From positions 80,013,032 to 80,077,031 of the forward strand of contig JAOWCC010000936.1 of assembly GCA_030867875.1 (NCBI GenBank): a DNA stretch of 64,000 nt, in the 5' to 3' direction. The notes under the pieces were generated by a model. The model had not been told where the DNA came from and ran no database searches. It worked only from the letters and a program-made list of their open reading frames with translations. Every line of letters begins with the position of its first letter. Positions within the stretch are counted from its first letter, which is position 1. The position numbers and the translations under genes were made by a program. The stretch comes from Actinernus sp. WN-2022 (taxonomy: Eukaryota > Cnidaria > Anthozoa > Actiniaria > Actinernidae). Shown here piece by piece: positions 1 through 11,346 of the stretch.

Positions 1-1019
1 AAGCACAAGCAACATACACAGACTCAGTAATGTAAGTCTAGTTCACATGCACTAGCAACATCAGCATATAAGAACAAGCAACACACACAGACTCAGTAAT
101 GTAAGCCTGGTTCACACTAGCAACATCAGCACATAAGCACAAGCAACTCACACAGACTCAGTAATGTAAGCCTGGTTCACACTGGCGACACAAGCATAAG
201 CACAAGCAACACACACAGACTCAGTAATGTAAGCCTGGTTCACACTAGCAACATCAGCATATAAGCACAAGCAACATACACAGACTCAGTAATGTAAGCC
301 TGGTTCACACTAGCAACAGCAGCATATAGGCACAAGCAACATACACAGACTCAGTAATGTAAGTATAGTTCACATGCACTAGCAACATATCAGCATATAA
401 GAACAAGCAACACACACAGACTCAGTAATGTAAGCCTGGTTCACACTAGCAACATCAGCATATAAGAACAAGCAACACACACAGACTCAGGTAATGTAAG
501 CCTGGTTCACACTAGCGACATAAGCATAAGCACAAGCAACACACACAGACTCAGTAATGTAAGCCTGGTTCACACTAGCAACATCAGCATATAAGAACAA
601 GCAACACACACAGACTCAGGTAATGTAAGCCTGGTTCACACTAGCGACATAAGCATAAGCACAAGCAACACACACAGACTCAGTAATGTAAGCCTGGTTC
701 ACACTAGCAACATCAGCATATAAGAACAAGCAACACACACAGACTCAGTAATGTAAGCCTGGTTCACACTAGCAACATCAGCATATAAGCACAAGCAACA
801 TACACAGACTCAGTAATGTAAGCCTGGTTTACACTAGCGACATCAGCATATAAGCACAAGCAACACACACAGACTCAGTAATGTAAGTCTAGTTCACACT
901 AGCAACATCAGCATATAGGCACAAGCAACATACACAGACTCAGTAATGTAAGCCTGGTTTACACTAGCGACACAAGCATAAGCACAAGCAACAGACACAG
1001 ACTCAGTAATGTAAGCCCT
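1..1019. repeat. Minisatellite, unit about 62-69 bp
   Basis: About 15 head-to-tail copies of a unit containing ACACAGACTCAGTAATGTAAG, then CCTGGTTCACACTAGC and a CATCAGCATATAAGCACAAGC segment. Copies differ by small indels and point changes. The array runs off the left edge of the window. No gene is visible in it. The GCCTGGTTCACACTAGC segment looks like a MITE end, so the array may have grown from a short inverted-repeat transposon; that origin is inference. Confidence 0.95.
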
Positions 1020-1027
1020 GATCAATG

Positions 1028-1090
1028 CATTCACTGAGTCTGTGTATGTTGCTTGTACTTATGCTTGTGTCGCTAGTGTGAACCAGGCTT
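1028..1090 (-). repeat. Inverted single copy of the minisatellite unit
   Basis: Immediately after the array the same unit appears once in reverse orientation (CACTGAGTCTGTGTATGTTG through GTGTGAACCAGGCTTA). Array and inverted copy together could form a hairpin, as expected if a foldback transposon's inner part was amplified. Confidence 0.85.
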
Positions 1091-1599
1091 AGGACCTCTT
1101 AACTTACTAACCTACAACGTATTGAGTGTTTTCTCTCGACAACACCAGACTCGTGAGTTTGAACTGTGGAAGCATCTTCACGTCACTAGGTACAAACGCC
1201 ATACCGTCGCTAATCTGTTTCTCCCATTGATAATAGATGTGCTTGTCGCTATATCCATCTGAAATGACAGTAACTTATTGAAATGGGCAAGTTGGAATAG
1301 CGCAGCGTAGGATAGAATAAAACTGAATAAAATACGCTCTGTTAGTTCCTATAGCCCTCCATCTAATAAGCGCCCCCTCTCTAATAAATGCCCTCCTTTC
1401 AATTTTTTAAACATAATCGTCCTACTCCAATTAGCGCCCGTTCCCTTCGTATGCCATTAATCACCTATATTCTAATAAATGTCCCTGAAAATGTGTTTTA
1501 TATACAACAGCTGTAACTGATCTGTTATAGTTAGCTTATATATTATAATAGCTGATATGTATAGCGATACTTTGTGTTGATAAACATTACAGTTTAGTA

Positions 1600-1776
1600 A
1601 AGTAAAGTCAAGTCCCCTTTATTTATAGAGGGTTTAAACTCGTTAACCGGCTAACAGTTATCTAACACGTGGCCCTCTATTTACTTTAGTCCTACGGTTT
1701 TACGTCCTTATCCGAGAAGATGAGAAGGTCTAACTGTTTAATGTTCGATTATGTAAAGGCAGCACCAGTTCTACTG

Positions 1777-1807
<31 letters not shown>

Positions 1808-1875
1808 CCGGGGTTTGAACCCGAGACCGCCCGCTGAGCTAACCGGTAGTTACGACCACCATTGTGGCCCCGTTT
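1600..1875 (-). repeat. tRNA-derived SINE-like repeat
   Basis: On the minus strand, positions about 1872-1800 read like a degenerate tRNA with a TTAGCTCAGCGGG A-box and a GGGTTCAAACCCCGG B-box. It is followed by unrelated sequence ending in TGACTTTACTTTACT near 1600. A tRNA head with internal RNA polymerase III boxes plus an unrelated body is the usual SINE layout. The cloverleaf is incomplete, so a working tRNA is unlikely. Confidence 0.55.
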
Positions 1876-2429
1876 GAATTGTCACTGAAACTCAGTAATT
1901 AAAAGCTCTCGTAAGCAACCACTCCCGTAAGCGACCGCGACCACGTTTGGGAATTACCAAGTGGTCTTTTCCTTTGTTTTTAAGCTCTCGTAAGCGGCTA
2001 CTCAAAGAGTCTGATTAGTATTAGTCAACACTTTTCTCTGTGGATCCGTGACCTGTACATTCGCAAACCTCTTCTGTGATAGGAAATACTAATAGACCAC
2101 TTTTTCGGATTCCCGTGGTGCAGTGATCGCTTACGAGAGCTCCAACTATATTATTTTTATTATTATTATGCAGTTTGACGTGTTTTATTTCACACACCAA
2201 ACATAAACTGGTTTCATTACAGTTGTTTTCGGGAGAGCAATATCGAGGTTAAGGTTTTTCTACATGCAATGCTCTCATGATATGCATGCAGTCTCAGTTT
2301 TATTAGAAAACTGAGAAAATAAGCGCCATTAGTAAGAAAAAAACTGATAAGCGCCACGGTATCCAATAAGGCCCCGTCTCCAGGTCCAAAAATTAAACGA
2401 GCGTTCGGCGCTAATTCGATTTTCCTCGT

Positions 2430-2972
2430 AGTTCTTAAAGTGCATATAAGCCCTGGCTAATTATATTTCTTACGAAGAGACTAGAGGCCATAGGTAAAGG
2501 ATTCCGGAATAAAAAGTTGATTTGATTTATTTGTCAAGGTGTATTGGCCCTTCAAAGTTGCCCCAAAACGTGTCTTGGGTTGCCTGTGGACGAAAATCAA
2601 GCGCGCAAGATTGGCACTGGGTCTAGGTTGACGTCATCAACAGAACACGTTCGATGCGCCATTGCATGAAAGGCCTTGCCGAATAAAGCTCTTCGAAACG
2701 TTTAGCGCGATATTATCATCTTTCTCGGTTATCTATTCAATTATTTTGCAAATAAGCCAACGTTTTAAAGCCGCGTAGAGACGAGTTCTGTTGATGACGT
2801 CACGTTTTATTCTCGTCCCAGTCTCCGAAGGTGCGCGGAAATTATTCTACATTTGGAAGTTTAGTCGCTAAAAAAGTTATGAAAACATTTTTATTTAGAA
2901 ATTTCGCTTTTAAGGTCCAAGCTTTCAAAAAAAGCATAATTGGCCAGGGCTTATATGCACTTTTAAAAACTA
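2430..2972. repeat. Foldback element
   Basis: Arms of about 35 bp (AGTGCATATAAGCCCTGG at 2439 and its reverse complement ending near 2968) enclose a second, inner pair of arms (TGACGTCATCAACAGAAC at about 2630 and its reverse complement at about 2785). The nested symmetry marks a palindromic MITE. No target duplication could be assigned. Confidence 0.6.
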
Positions 2973-3438
2973 TTTACAAAACGACATATCTCAAAGACCG
3001 GCACAAAAACGTACTCGCACAGTCGCGCAAAACCCGAATAACAATAAACAGACTCTTTTTGCATTACTTACAACTTTCTATTATCATAGGACACTGTTGA
3101 ATATCAAACGGATAGAGTCTCAGGTCCATTGGGCATGATGCTTTAAGAGTAATCCTACAAAGAAAAAACTTTAGTTTGTGGTAAACTCTTGTTATCGTGT
3201 AATAATCTCGGACGACCCATCCAAAAGTCCTCTGGTGAACCATTTCTACTACTATGACTTTTAACTACATGTACTAAGATCAAACGAGGTCACGCTTTCA
3301 GCTGTTCTTGGCTCAGCCGATTAAAGCCGGCTACGAGTTTTCTTACCAAAATTCTAACGAAGCCAAGTTGTTGAACCAATAATTTTACGTTTAGAAAATG
3401 GCTGGGTTCAATATTAGTTAGATAAGCAGTCGTTTTTC

Positions 3439-3502
3439 TAGCCTGGATTTCAGCCGTCTCCTCCGGATAACGAACCAGAGGAGACGGCTGAAATTCAGGC
3501 TA
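3439..3502. repeat. 25-bp-arm hairpin
   Basis: TAGCCTGGATTTCAGCCGTC and following bases pair with an almost perfect inverted copy across a 14-base loop. This is probably a very short foldback repeat. Confidence 0.8.
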
Positions 3503-3837
3503 TCGTTTTCCGCGCTGATAAGTAAACCATCACAATTGTGTTTGACGCAATGGCCAGCAGTGCACGGCACAGTGAGCATGCGCGAGTTCGATCCTGCCGC
3601 TGACAGGAACATCTGTACCGACTCTTCTACGGTAATGCGAGTAGCTTGTCATGATAGCTTTGAATTCCCTTAATCGGGGGCTCTGACGTAGAAGGGAGTA
3701 AAGCTAGTGCATCGTCGACATCCTGGGAGAACACTCAGTGATAGAGTGAAGGTGTTACCGACAGACAGACAATCCGATCTTTCAGTTTATCTACGGTTAA
3801 AAAGGCATCAATGTCCAGTTGTTCAAAGGGTGGATAA

Positions 3838-4075
3838 CGTTATCCAGCGGATAAATCCCTATCCAGTGGATATAATAAGCTAGTTTAGTTAATACTTATC
3901 CACTGATAAATCCTTATCCAGTGGATAAAATAAGCTAGTTTAGTTAATACTTACCACTTATAAATCCCTATCCAGTGGATAAAATAAGCTAGTTTAGTTA
4001 ATACTTATCCACTGATAAATCCTTATCCAGTGGATAAAATAAGCTAGTGTGGTTAATACATTGGATAAGGTTACC
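3838..4075. repeat. Tandem repeat, four units of about 58 bp
   Basis: Four units of CCAGTGGATAAAATAAGC plus TAGTTTAGTTAATACTTATC, with small changes. Each unit holds inverted TTATCCA/TGGATAA motifs, so single strands could fold. No gene is visible. Confidence 0.85.
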
Positions 4076-4728
4076 TTACAAGAAAGGTGTACCATTGCAA
4101 TAGTAAAATATGTACATTAAAAATTATAAATGTAATAATACATTAAAACTGTTTTACATGTTTGTCGTGTGGGAGTCCGATTTAGCACTCTTAGGTCATG
4201 TCGAAGATTATTTCATAGGAAGCTACGTTTTAGGTAGTCAGTCCTCGGTTTAGGTATAAATAACTTACTTTCAGAATCTCTTAGATCATAGTTAGTATTA
4301 CGAGTTGTAAAGAGATCCCGAAGGTAACCTGCATGGGGTGAGCTTATGCATGGTTTTGTACATCGCCATTACTTTTTTTTTACGATATGTATACGTTGTC
4401 CCAGCCGGCCAAGCACATCAAGTAGACTTTAAATCCTGTCGTAGCTTGCGCTTGATTTAGTAATTACTCTGGCTGCCCAGTTTTGCAGTTTTTGTAATTT
4501 ATGATTTAGCTGCTGACTTAAGCCATTCCAGACTGAGCCACAGTAAACAAAACGCGGTTCAAGCAGGGCTTTATATTTTTTTACTGCAAGTCTCTCTACA
4601 TATGAAAGGTCTGATCTTTTTTGATTTTGATATATTTTTGATGTATCATCTATATAAACCCCCAGAGATTTGGTGTAGTTTTTTTATTTCTTATGACGTT
4701 AAATAAGAGGTTTTACTTTAGTATTTAC

Positions 4729-4946
4729 CTCGTGTTGTAGTGCACCAGCCCCTTAGGTCCGATGGTGATCATGAGATTCTTAGCTGTTACTTCGTGGAAG
4801 TTGGCCTGTTTCGCGTTCTTGAAGTACGAATCAGGCAGCCATATGTTGGCTATAACGGTGTTACTCAGTGACAGAGTCTCGTTTATACCGTGGTTCAGTC
4901 TCTCGTCCACCCAGTTTTGTCTTAGGAAGATGTCCATTCCAAACGC
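4729..4946 (-). CDS. Exon of a Cys-loop (GABA-A/glycine-type) receptor subunit
   Basis: A 218-nt internal exon on the minus strand. An acceptor (TTCGCAG) lies just before it and a donor (GTAAAT) just after. It reads AFGMDIFLRQNWVDERL, then LSNTVIANIWLPDSYF and NAKQANFHEVTAKN, ending GLVHYNTR. In the ligand-gated chloride channel family this is the extracellular ligand-binding region: the DxxxRQxWxDxRL strand, the IWxPDxxFxNAK strand and the HxxT loop. Vertebrate GABA-A and glycine receptor genes carry a similar exon of about 221 bp. No other exon of the gene was found with confidence in the window, so introns must be long or the rest lies to the left. It is either one exon of a live gene or a stranded exon. 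Confidence 0.85.
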
Positions 4947-5435
4947 CTGCGAAGAAAGAGGGAAAAAGAGAATAAATGCTCATTAGACGAACTTTGTTTC
5001 CTTTGTTCTCTAACGGCGGTCTTGGTTACGTAATAGTCCGCGTAAGAATTATAGTAAAAATAATAGAGCCGCAGCAATGACTATATCCTCACAGTCGAGT
5101 TTGCGTGAATATGATGTGCTGTATCAGATGTCTACAGTCCAAAATACACCCAGAAAATAAAGTAGTTTTTATGCTATGGGCTATTTATACTGTGAAATCT
5201 CAAAGACACCACCATCCAGCCAATCGGAGAGGGAGAAAACAAAAGATCTCTCAATCGCAAATTTGATCACTTTCCCCACGGTAGATATTCTTCGAAATTA
5301 AACCATAGTCATTTTGATCAAAAATAATTTGAAACTTCAAAAAATATCATATGAAAATGTATTATTTCGATGGTTTTGTATTGAATTTATGAGCATCGAC
5401 CAATGAAATTACGAGAGAGAAGAAAAGAAAATTAA
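4947..5435. other. No gene recognised
   Basis: Probable intron sequence of the receptor gene. AT-rich, with no clear repeat. Confidence 0.5.
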
Positions 5436-5765
5436 CACCTTTTTCCATTCCTTGCCATTCAGTGCTATCGCTCTTAGCCAGACCACTACATGACATACAA
5501 GGGAACAGAACAGTGGGACTAATCACCGGTTGATAAGTAGTTTATCACCTTTTTACATTCCTTGCCGTTCAGTGCTATCGCTCTTAGCCTGACCACTACA
5601 TGACATACAAGGGAACAGAACAGTGGGACTAATCACCGGTTGATAAGTAGTTTATCACCTTTTTACATTCCTTGCCGTTCAGTGCTATCGCTCTTAGCCA
5701 GACCACTACATGACATACAAGGGAACAGAACAGTGGGACTAATAACCGGTTGATAAGTAGTTTAT
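5436..5765. repeat. Three tandem 110-bp units
   Basis: The CACCTTTTTACATTCCTTGCC start recurs at 5436, 5546 and 5656, and each unit ends near CACCGGTTGATAAGTAG. Copies two and three are almost identical, so the duplication is recent. Confidence 0.92.
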
Positions 5766-6323
5766 CAACATAATTCATCAATTCATAAGGTTCAGTGTCT
5801 ACTTATCAACCTACAATCGTTGCCACAAGGTGTTGGCACGATAAGACAATTTTGGCTATATCATATTCTCGTTAGATTATATACGATTTTTCGCACCCCC
5901 CTCCCCCTTACTCAATGTTGGGTCTTGGTTTATGTGACATCTCTCGCAAATTAAAAATATCATCCCAAATCACTAACTTACAACGCACCATTGAACGGGG
6001 GAGAGGAGGAAGTGTCGTGTTCCAAGCTCATCGAACACGGGGTGTTGAGCTCGCTCCAGGTTCAACCAGGCACGAGGGACAACGGAATTATTCAAGGCGA
6101 TTCTTTAATCAAGTCGTCTAACGTACACACGATAAAAACTAAATGGATTTACAGGATTATCGATTAATATAACAGCAAAATTTGCAAGTTCATGCAAAGG
6201 AATACAAAAGAGATAATAAGGCTGAAACTATTAAAATGACTCACGTCTGATCTTCTTCCGCGAGCTGAACAAGCTCCAAAGGATAACTCCAGATTGGTAA
6301 TAACTCCTAAGTCCAAGTAAACT
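5766..6323. other. No gene recognised
   Basis: No coding signal with homology, and no repeat identified. Confidence 0.5.
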
Positions 6324-6972
6324 TCTCAAGCATGTTAAGGCCTGGTTCAGGAGTCAAATTTCGGGTAAAAACTGTTTTCTTTATTTCAGCACAGCCGAGT
6401 ATGGCAAGTACGCCAAGTGTCTCACGATAATAGGTATCGCCCTTGTGTGTAGTAAAACGTGTCACGTGGTGAACACGAAATCAGTAAATCAAAAATGCGG
6501 CTCCGAGTTTAAAACAGCTAGGATGATGAGTGGATATGTTTAGTTAAGGTTGAAGCCTTTTACCTAAATCAGCTTAGAAAAGATGACTACAATGTTTCAT
6601 TAACGAGTAATTAAGGCGAAAATGTGCAAAATAGGTCACGTGACTTATTGTATCCTTAATATCTCCTTATCTTTACATGTTAGTCACGTTTTCTAAGCGT
6701 GGTCTGAAACACTGCGGGAGGAGTAATGTTTTAGCAGGGTTACTTTATATTCATATGTTATCGTCGCAGCTGCATTTCACTTAAACGATTTTATATAATT
6801 ATGACGTCATCAATCACGTGATACGACACCATCCACTTAACAAATTTAAGGAAGTTGATATTAGTATTATGGTGTAATTAGATTTTGTTTAAACTGTTAT
6901 TTCTGTCCGAAAACATTTTTTAACGTAAATCTATTTTCCGTTAAATGAACCAGGTCTTAACATGCTTGAGTT
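6324..6972. mobile_element. Non-autonomous inverted-repeat element
   Basis: CTCAAGCATGTTAAGGCCTG at the left matches the reverse complement of the right end (CAGGTCTTAACATGCTTGAG), giving arms of about 25 bp around roughly 600 bp of non-coding DNA. The CCTGGTTCA core is shared with the minisatellite at 1-1019. No transposase and no certain target duplication. Confidence 0.65.
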
Positions 6973-7810
6973 CGAAAACCACTGCTAACTCCAGGGTAGT
7001 ACGATAAAAAAACTAAGATGGGCTATGGTTACATTCTAGCTTAGAGAAAAAATGTGAAACTAAATACGCTGGCTCTTTAAACTAAAAATAACATCATGCA
7101 ACGTCAATTACACTAAATAAACGAATTAATTGATCATCCGATCAGCTAATCACTAGTCCAGTTCCGAATATGATAATAGGGACCTTAAGCAACCAGGACG
7201 GCGACGGCAGTGACGACGGGACGTAGAAAACATTTTCTCCCGAAATTTGGTGTTTACTATTTCCCATGTTCGCCTTGAATTGTTTTTCGCAACCAGATTT
7301 TCGAAAAATATAATGACTATAGAGTTCCGTTCATTCCGAACGAAAAATGATTTGATTTACTTTATTACGTTCGCGTTGTCTTTAAAACGTACAATTTGGG
7401 GTTTTCACGTTGTGTTTTTGCAGAGAACGGTGGAAATGTAGGCGACTGCGTTCATTTTCACGTGCAGTTATTGTATTTTGTAATTAAAGCTATTGTTTTA
7501 TGCCGTCGTCCTAGACGTTGCCGTCGTGGCTGCTTAAGGTCCCAAATAATTATAGTCCGTAATCTTGACAGGAAGACCTGTGTTTTAATCTGGCGAAGTT
7601 GTTGGAATGACAGAAAATGTGAATCGTGCATGCCAACACTTTTGGCAATGATTGTAGAATCACCAATGATAACATAAGGTGGGTACCGTATTTCTGTAAC
7701 TCCCATGAGGAAATATATAAACAATAAATGTATGAACAATAAGGACAATTAGCGTAAACTGATAAAGGACTGGAACCGTGTGTGTAAATGTAATAACAAG
7801 GAACCCGTAT
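6973..7810. other. No gene recognised
   Basis: Short open frames overlap on both strands around 7250-7880, but none resembles a known protein and none has splice context. Confidence 0.5.
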
Positions 7811-7923
7811 TAGTATTAATGATTTAAATTGCCCCTCGAGCCTCGGGAAGATTAGTAAAAGTTGCGGCTTCGGGACTTCCACAAATCTTCCCTCGGCTCG
7901 CGGGGCAATTTAAATCACTAATA
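7811..7923. repeat. Foldback repeat, about 113 bp
   Basis: TGATTTAAATTGCCCC and the inverted GGGGCAATTTAAATCA form arms that continue through a CGAGCC/GGCTCG match. The loop is GC-rich. Confidence 0.75.
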
Positions 7924-8504
7924 CCCCTCATGCCATGGTATAACTTATAAGTATTGTTCGAGAAGAGCTATTTGTTATTCCAAACACTCTAAACAATAAA
8001 ACTGAGGTTATTCCAAACACTCGAAACATAAAAGCACTCGGTCGAAGTGGCCTCGTGCGTTCATCTGTTTCTTGTGTTCGTATTCCCACAGCCATTTCTG
8101 GTTCTCGCAGACATCCACAAAATGTTGTCCATTTCTTAATTGTTGCCTACCATATCTTGGACGCTAATGGTGTCTATGGATAAAACCCAAAAACCAGTTG
8201 TGACAACAACAGCTCCACCTGCCAAACAAAGAAACAAGAAAATGGCAGCCGGTAAGAACTGTAGCGGAGAGAGTCCTTATAATAACTGGTCCAAGTGCAA
8301 AGAAATGCGGTCATTTGATATGTGCATGGTTTCATTAAATAAGAGTTGATGCGTAGTTACTGCTGTGGAAAGGGGGTTGCCTCTATTTTGTTGGAAACTC
8401 CAATTTCCAAGAACTTTTCCAGTGAATAACATGAATAGTCCAGTTTCACATTCAAGAATAGGCCAAACAGTCATATGCTGATATAATACTTCGTTAACGA
8501 ATGA

Positions 8505-8725
8505 ATAGGCCCTTCTCAGCTAACAGTCGCGTGCTGATATATTACTTCGTTAACGAATGAGCTCGTTATCCCCATGGGAAAGGCGTTGCCATCGATACTG
8601 GAGAGCAAGCTATCTTTAAAAATGCTGTTTTAGAAAGATCGATTGGAGGTGGAAAATACCATTTACAAATAGGTTAACACTACCGATCTCGTAATACAAG
8701 AAGTCAGATATTTTTTGCTCTCCCT
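8505..8725 (+). repeat. Dispersed repeat, copy 1
   Basis: Shares the segment GTGCTGATAT, CCCATGGGAAAG, CGTTGCCAT, GCAAGCTATC, GGTGGAAAATA, ACAAATAGG, AACACTACCGATCTCGTAA, in the same order, with 21263-21500. The neighbouring 8460-8560 is also a short tandem duplication (ATTACTTCGTTAACGAATGA appears twice). The repeat type is unknown. Confidence 0.75.
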
Positions 8726-9230
8726 GGTCTCCGTATATAATGCCATAGTGCAACCCCACTTCAACTACTGTAGTGAGGTATATGGGACACCCTTGGTGAA
8801 GGTCTCTCAAAATGCCTGCAAAAATTACAAAACAGTCTAAAAGAATAATTACACATACAGTAACGAAATTCCCCACCAAGAAGCTTTGAACGCTTCAGGC
8901 TGGGAAACTCTTGAAATTCAAAGAATCAAAATAAAGGCCAAACACATGTTTAAAGTACTTAACTACATGGCTCCAAATTGCCTTGCAGATCTTTTCACTT
9001 AGAAGCATGATGTTACCAATATAATTTAAGGGGTTCCACTACCTCGCTACAGTTATCTCTCCCTAAAACAGAAAACCTTAAGAAAAGTTTTTCATATATA
9101 GTGGGGCAAAAGTATGGAATTCCCTTCCAGACAAATTACGCAACTGTGAGTCATTCCCCTCATTCAAGTCTAAAATTGCCACTTTCCTACTCCTTAGCTT
9201 AACTTGAATTTTTAATTAACTTGATACATA
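8710..9230 (+). pseudogene. 3' end of a CR1-like LINE reverse transcriptase (relic)
   Basis: The plus strand reads, with breaks, VQPHFNYCSEV, then ALNASGWETLEIQRIK, AKHMFKVLNYMAPNCLADLF, and finally a VWNSLPDKLRNCESFPSFK-type tail. These are the conserved steps of the thumb and C-terminus of CR1/L2-type LINE reverse transcriptases. Several stops and a frameshift make it non-functional. Catalytic motifs are absent, so it is a 5'-truncated copy. Confidence 0.75.
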
Positions 9231-9467
9231 ATTACATTTATAATAGGTATATATTTTTAGACAATAAATAGCAAAATATTATTTTCTAGTACACTTAACG
9301 TTAGTCTCATTCTGATGTTAAATATTCATAAATACCAGCGTGAAGACGAGTTATTCATAACTCTATATGTATTGTTGTAAGTATGAACTTCTGCTCCTTC
9401 TCCGGCGCTTGTTTACATATATAAGTATATATATATGCCACTTCATTGTACGGTTTTTATTTAACAA

Positions 9468-9642
9468 ATAAAGAAGCCTTAGCCATGTTTTATACTATTC
9501 ATAAAACACGATGGGCATTTGAGAACATGAGAGAAATGTTAAAGCACAAGCCGAAGGCGCGTGCTTTCAACATTTCTCGAGTGTTCTCAAATGGCCAGAG
9601 TGTTTTATGATAGCATAAAACATGGATTTAAGGCTTCTTTAT
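9468..9642. repeat. Foldback MITE, about 175 bp
   Basis: ATAAAGAAGCCTTAGCCATG at the left matches the inverted right end (CATGGATTTAAGGCTTCTTTAT). The pairing continues inward (GGGCATTTGAGAACA / TGTTCTCAAATGGCC), so nearly the whole unit folds back. Confidence 0.8.
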
Positions 9643-9814
9643 CTGTTTTATAATATAGATTTACGCGCGCGATGAAAGGAAACCGCCAGTTGAAAACAAT
9701 CAAACACGGCAAACCATGTTATATACTCTGATAAAACATGGCTTTTTAGCCAATCAGAGCGCGCGTACTATCCTATCTATATTATAAATGGAAATAAAGA
9801 CACATCAGCAGTAA

Positions 9815-9816
9815 TA

Positions 9817-9849
<33 letters not shown>

Positions 9850-10533
9850 GTAGTAGTAGTAGGTAGTAGTAGTAGGTAGTAGTAGTAGGTAGTAGTAGTA
9901 GTAATAGTAGTAGGTAGTAGGTAGTCGGTAGTCGGTAGTCGGCAGTCGGTAGTCGGTAGTCGGTAGTCGGTAGTCGGTAGTCGGTAGTAGGTAGTAGTAG
10001 TAGTAGTAGCAGCAGTAGTAGTAGTAGTAGCAGCAGCAGCAGTAGTAGTAGTAGTAGTAGCAGCAGCAGCAGCAGCAGTATTGGTAGCAGTAGTAGAAGT
10101 AGGTAGTAGTAGTAGCAGCAGCAGCAGCAATATTGGTAGCAGTAGTAGCAGCAGCAGCAGCAGGTAGTAGGTAGTAGGTAGTAGGTAGCAGGTAGTAGGT
10201 AGTAGGTAGTAGGTAGCAGGTAGCAGGTAGTAGGTAGTAGGTAGCAGGTAGCAGGTAGTAGGTAGTAGGTAGCAGGTAGCAGGTAGTAGGTAGTAGGTAG
10301 CAGGTAGCAGGTAGTAGGTAGTAGGTAGTAGGTAGCAGGTAGTAGGTAGTAGGTAGTAGGTAGTAGGTAGCAGGTAGTAGGTAGTAGGTAGTAGGTAGCA
10401 GGTAGTAGGTAGCAGGTAGTAGGTAGCAGGTAGTAGGTAGCAGGTAGTAGGTAGCAGGTAGTAGGTAGCAGGTAGCAGGTAGCAGGTAGCAGGTAGCAGT
10501 AGCAGTATAGCAGTAGCAGTCAGAGTAGTAGTA
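9815..10533. repeat. Triplet/heptamer microsatellite block (GTA, GTAGTAG, GTCGGTA, GCA variants)
   Basis: About 720 bp of nearly pure AGT, AGC and GTAGG-type repeats with interleaved variants. Long open frames on the minus strand (poly-Tyr/Leu/Pro/Thr/Ala) are a by-product of the repeat and not genes. Confidence 0.97.
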
Positions 10534-11237
10534 GTAATATAGTAATCGCATCCAGCGGTAATTTTTGAATGCGAAACGGATCTATTAATAAAGCGGGCCT
10601 AACCTACGCACCATTGAATTTAGGTCGCAATCTTGGGTCGTACCGAGGCTTCTTGAACAGCTCGTCCAGCATGTCCGTTATCGTTGGCTTGGATTGGGAC
10701 CTGAGACGAGACGAAAATTGGCATGTGGTTGTGCTTTCAAATCCAATAATTTGAAAAGCATAACAGCTAGCACAGGCATCCCAAGCTCTATTAGCAATGT
10801 TCGAAATCAATACAGTAATTAAAATAAAGATTATCTACGTCAACAAAGTTGTATGTTTGATTGTCCTGTGCATCATGGGGTGATTTTAGTGACTTTTACC
10901 CAACTGTAATAGAAAATGAGCAAAATAGAGCTTGGGCTGCCTGTGGAATCAGTAAACTACACGTGCATTTACCTGTTATGATGAAGTGTGACTTTACTGT
11001 AGCTACTGCCCAACAGAATGAAAAAAACAGCAGCTAAGAAAAACATCTCTAGCTAGGCGTGTTTGAACGTGAGTTTCTAAAAAAGATATGAAAAAGAGGG
11101 AGCAGAACATTGCGTGATTATAAACCAACATAATCCATCTCATATCGAACAACAATGGCTTTTAAACCTGACGGTCTCGTCAGCGATCTGGTGCATTTCG
11201 TCATTAATGTGTTTTTAAATAACTTTATGTAATAGTG
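10534..11237. other. No gene recognised
   Basis: A short frame of about 61 codons begins at 10569 but shows no homology I recognise. Confidence 0.5.
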
Positions 11238-11346
11238 GATACAGAATTGAATGAGTTGCCATTTTTTCGGATTTAGAAAATTCGAGCCTGACGCGAGAGT
11301 TTGTAAATCCGATAAAACACGGCAACGAATTCTGTATATGGCTTAT
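11238..11346. repeat. Foldback repeat, about 108 bp
   Basis: GGATACAGAATTGAATGAG with TGCCATTTTTTCGGATTTA pairs with TAAATCCGATAAAACACGGC and the following GAATTCTGTATATGG. Confidence 0.75.

Larger units (their letters stand above)
1091..3438. other. Gene-free stretch with repeat debris
   Basis: No supported gene. Two patches rich in AATAAGCGCC (about 1350-1500 and 2320-2400) look like two copies of one dispersed repeat. A tRNA-like SINE and a foldback element in this stretch are listed separately. The remainder is AT-rich sequence in which I recognise nothing. Confidence 0.6.

Noticed and set aside
1..1019. CRISPR-like array
   Set aside because: The whole unit repeats, with no unique spacers, in a clearly eukaryotic context.
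9777..10551. Long minus-strand open frames rich in Tyr, Leu, Pro, Thr and Ala
   Set aside because: They are translations of the triplet-repeat block with no other sequence content.
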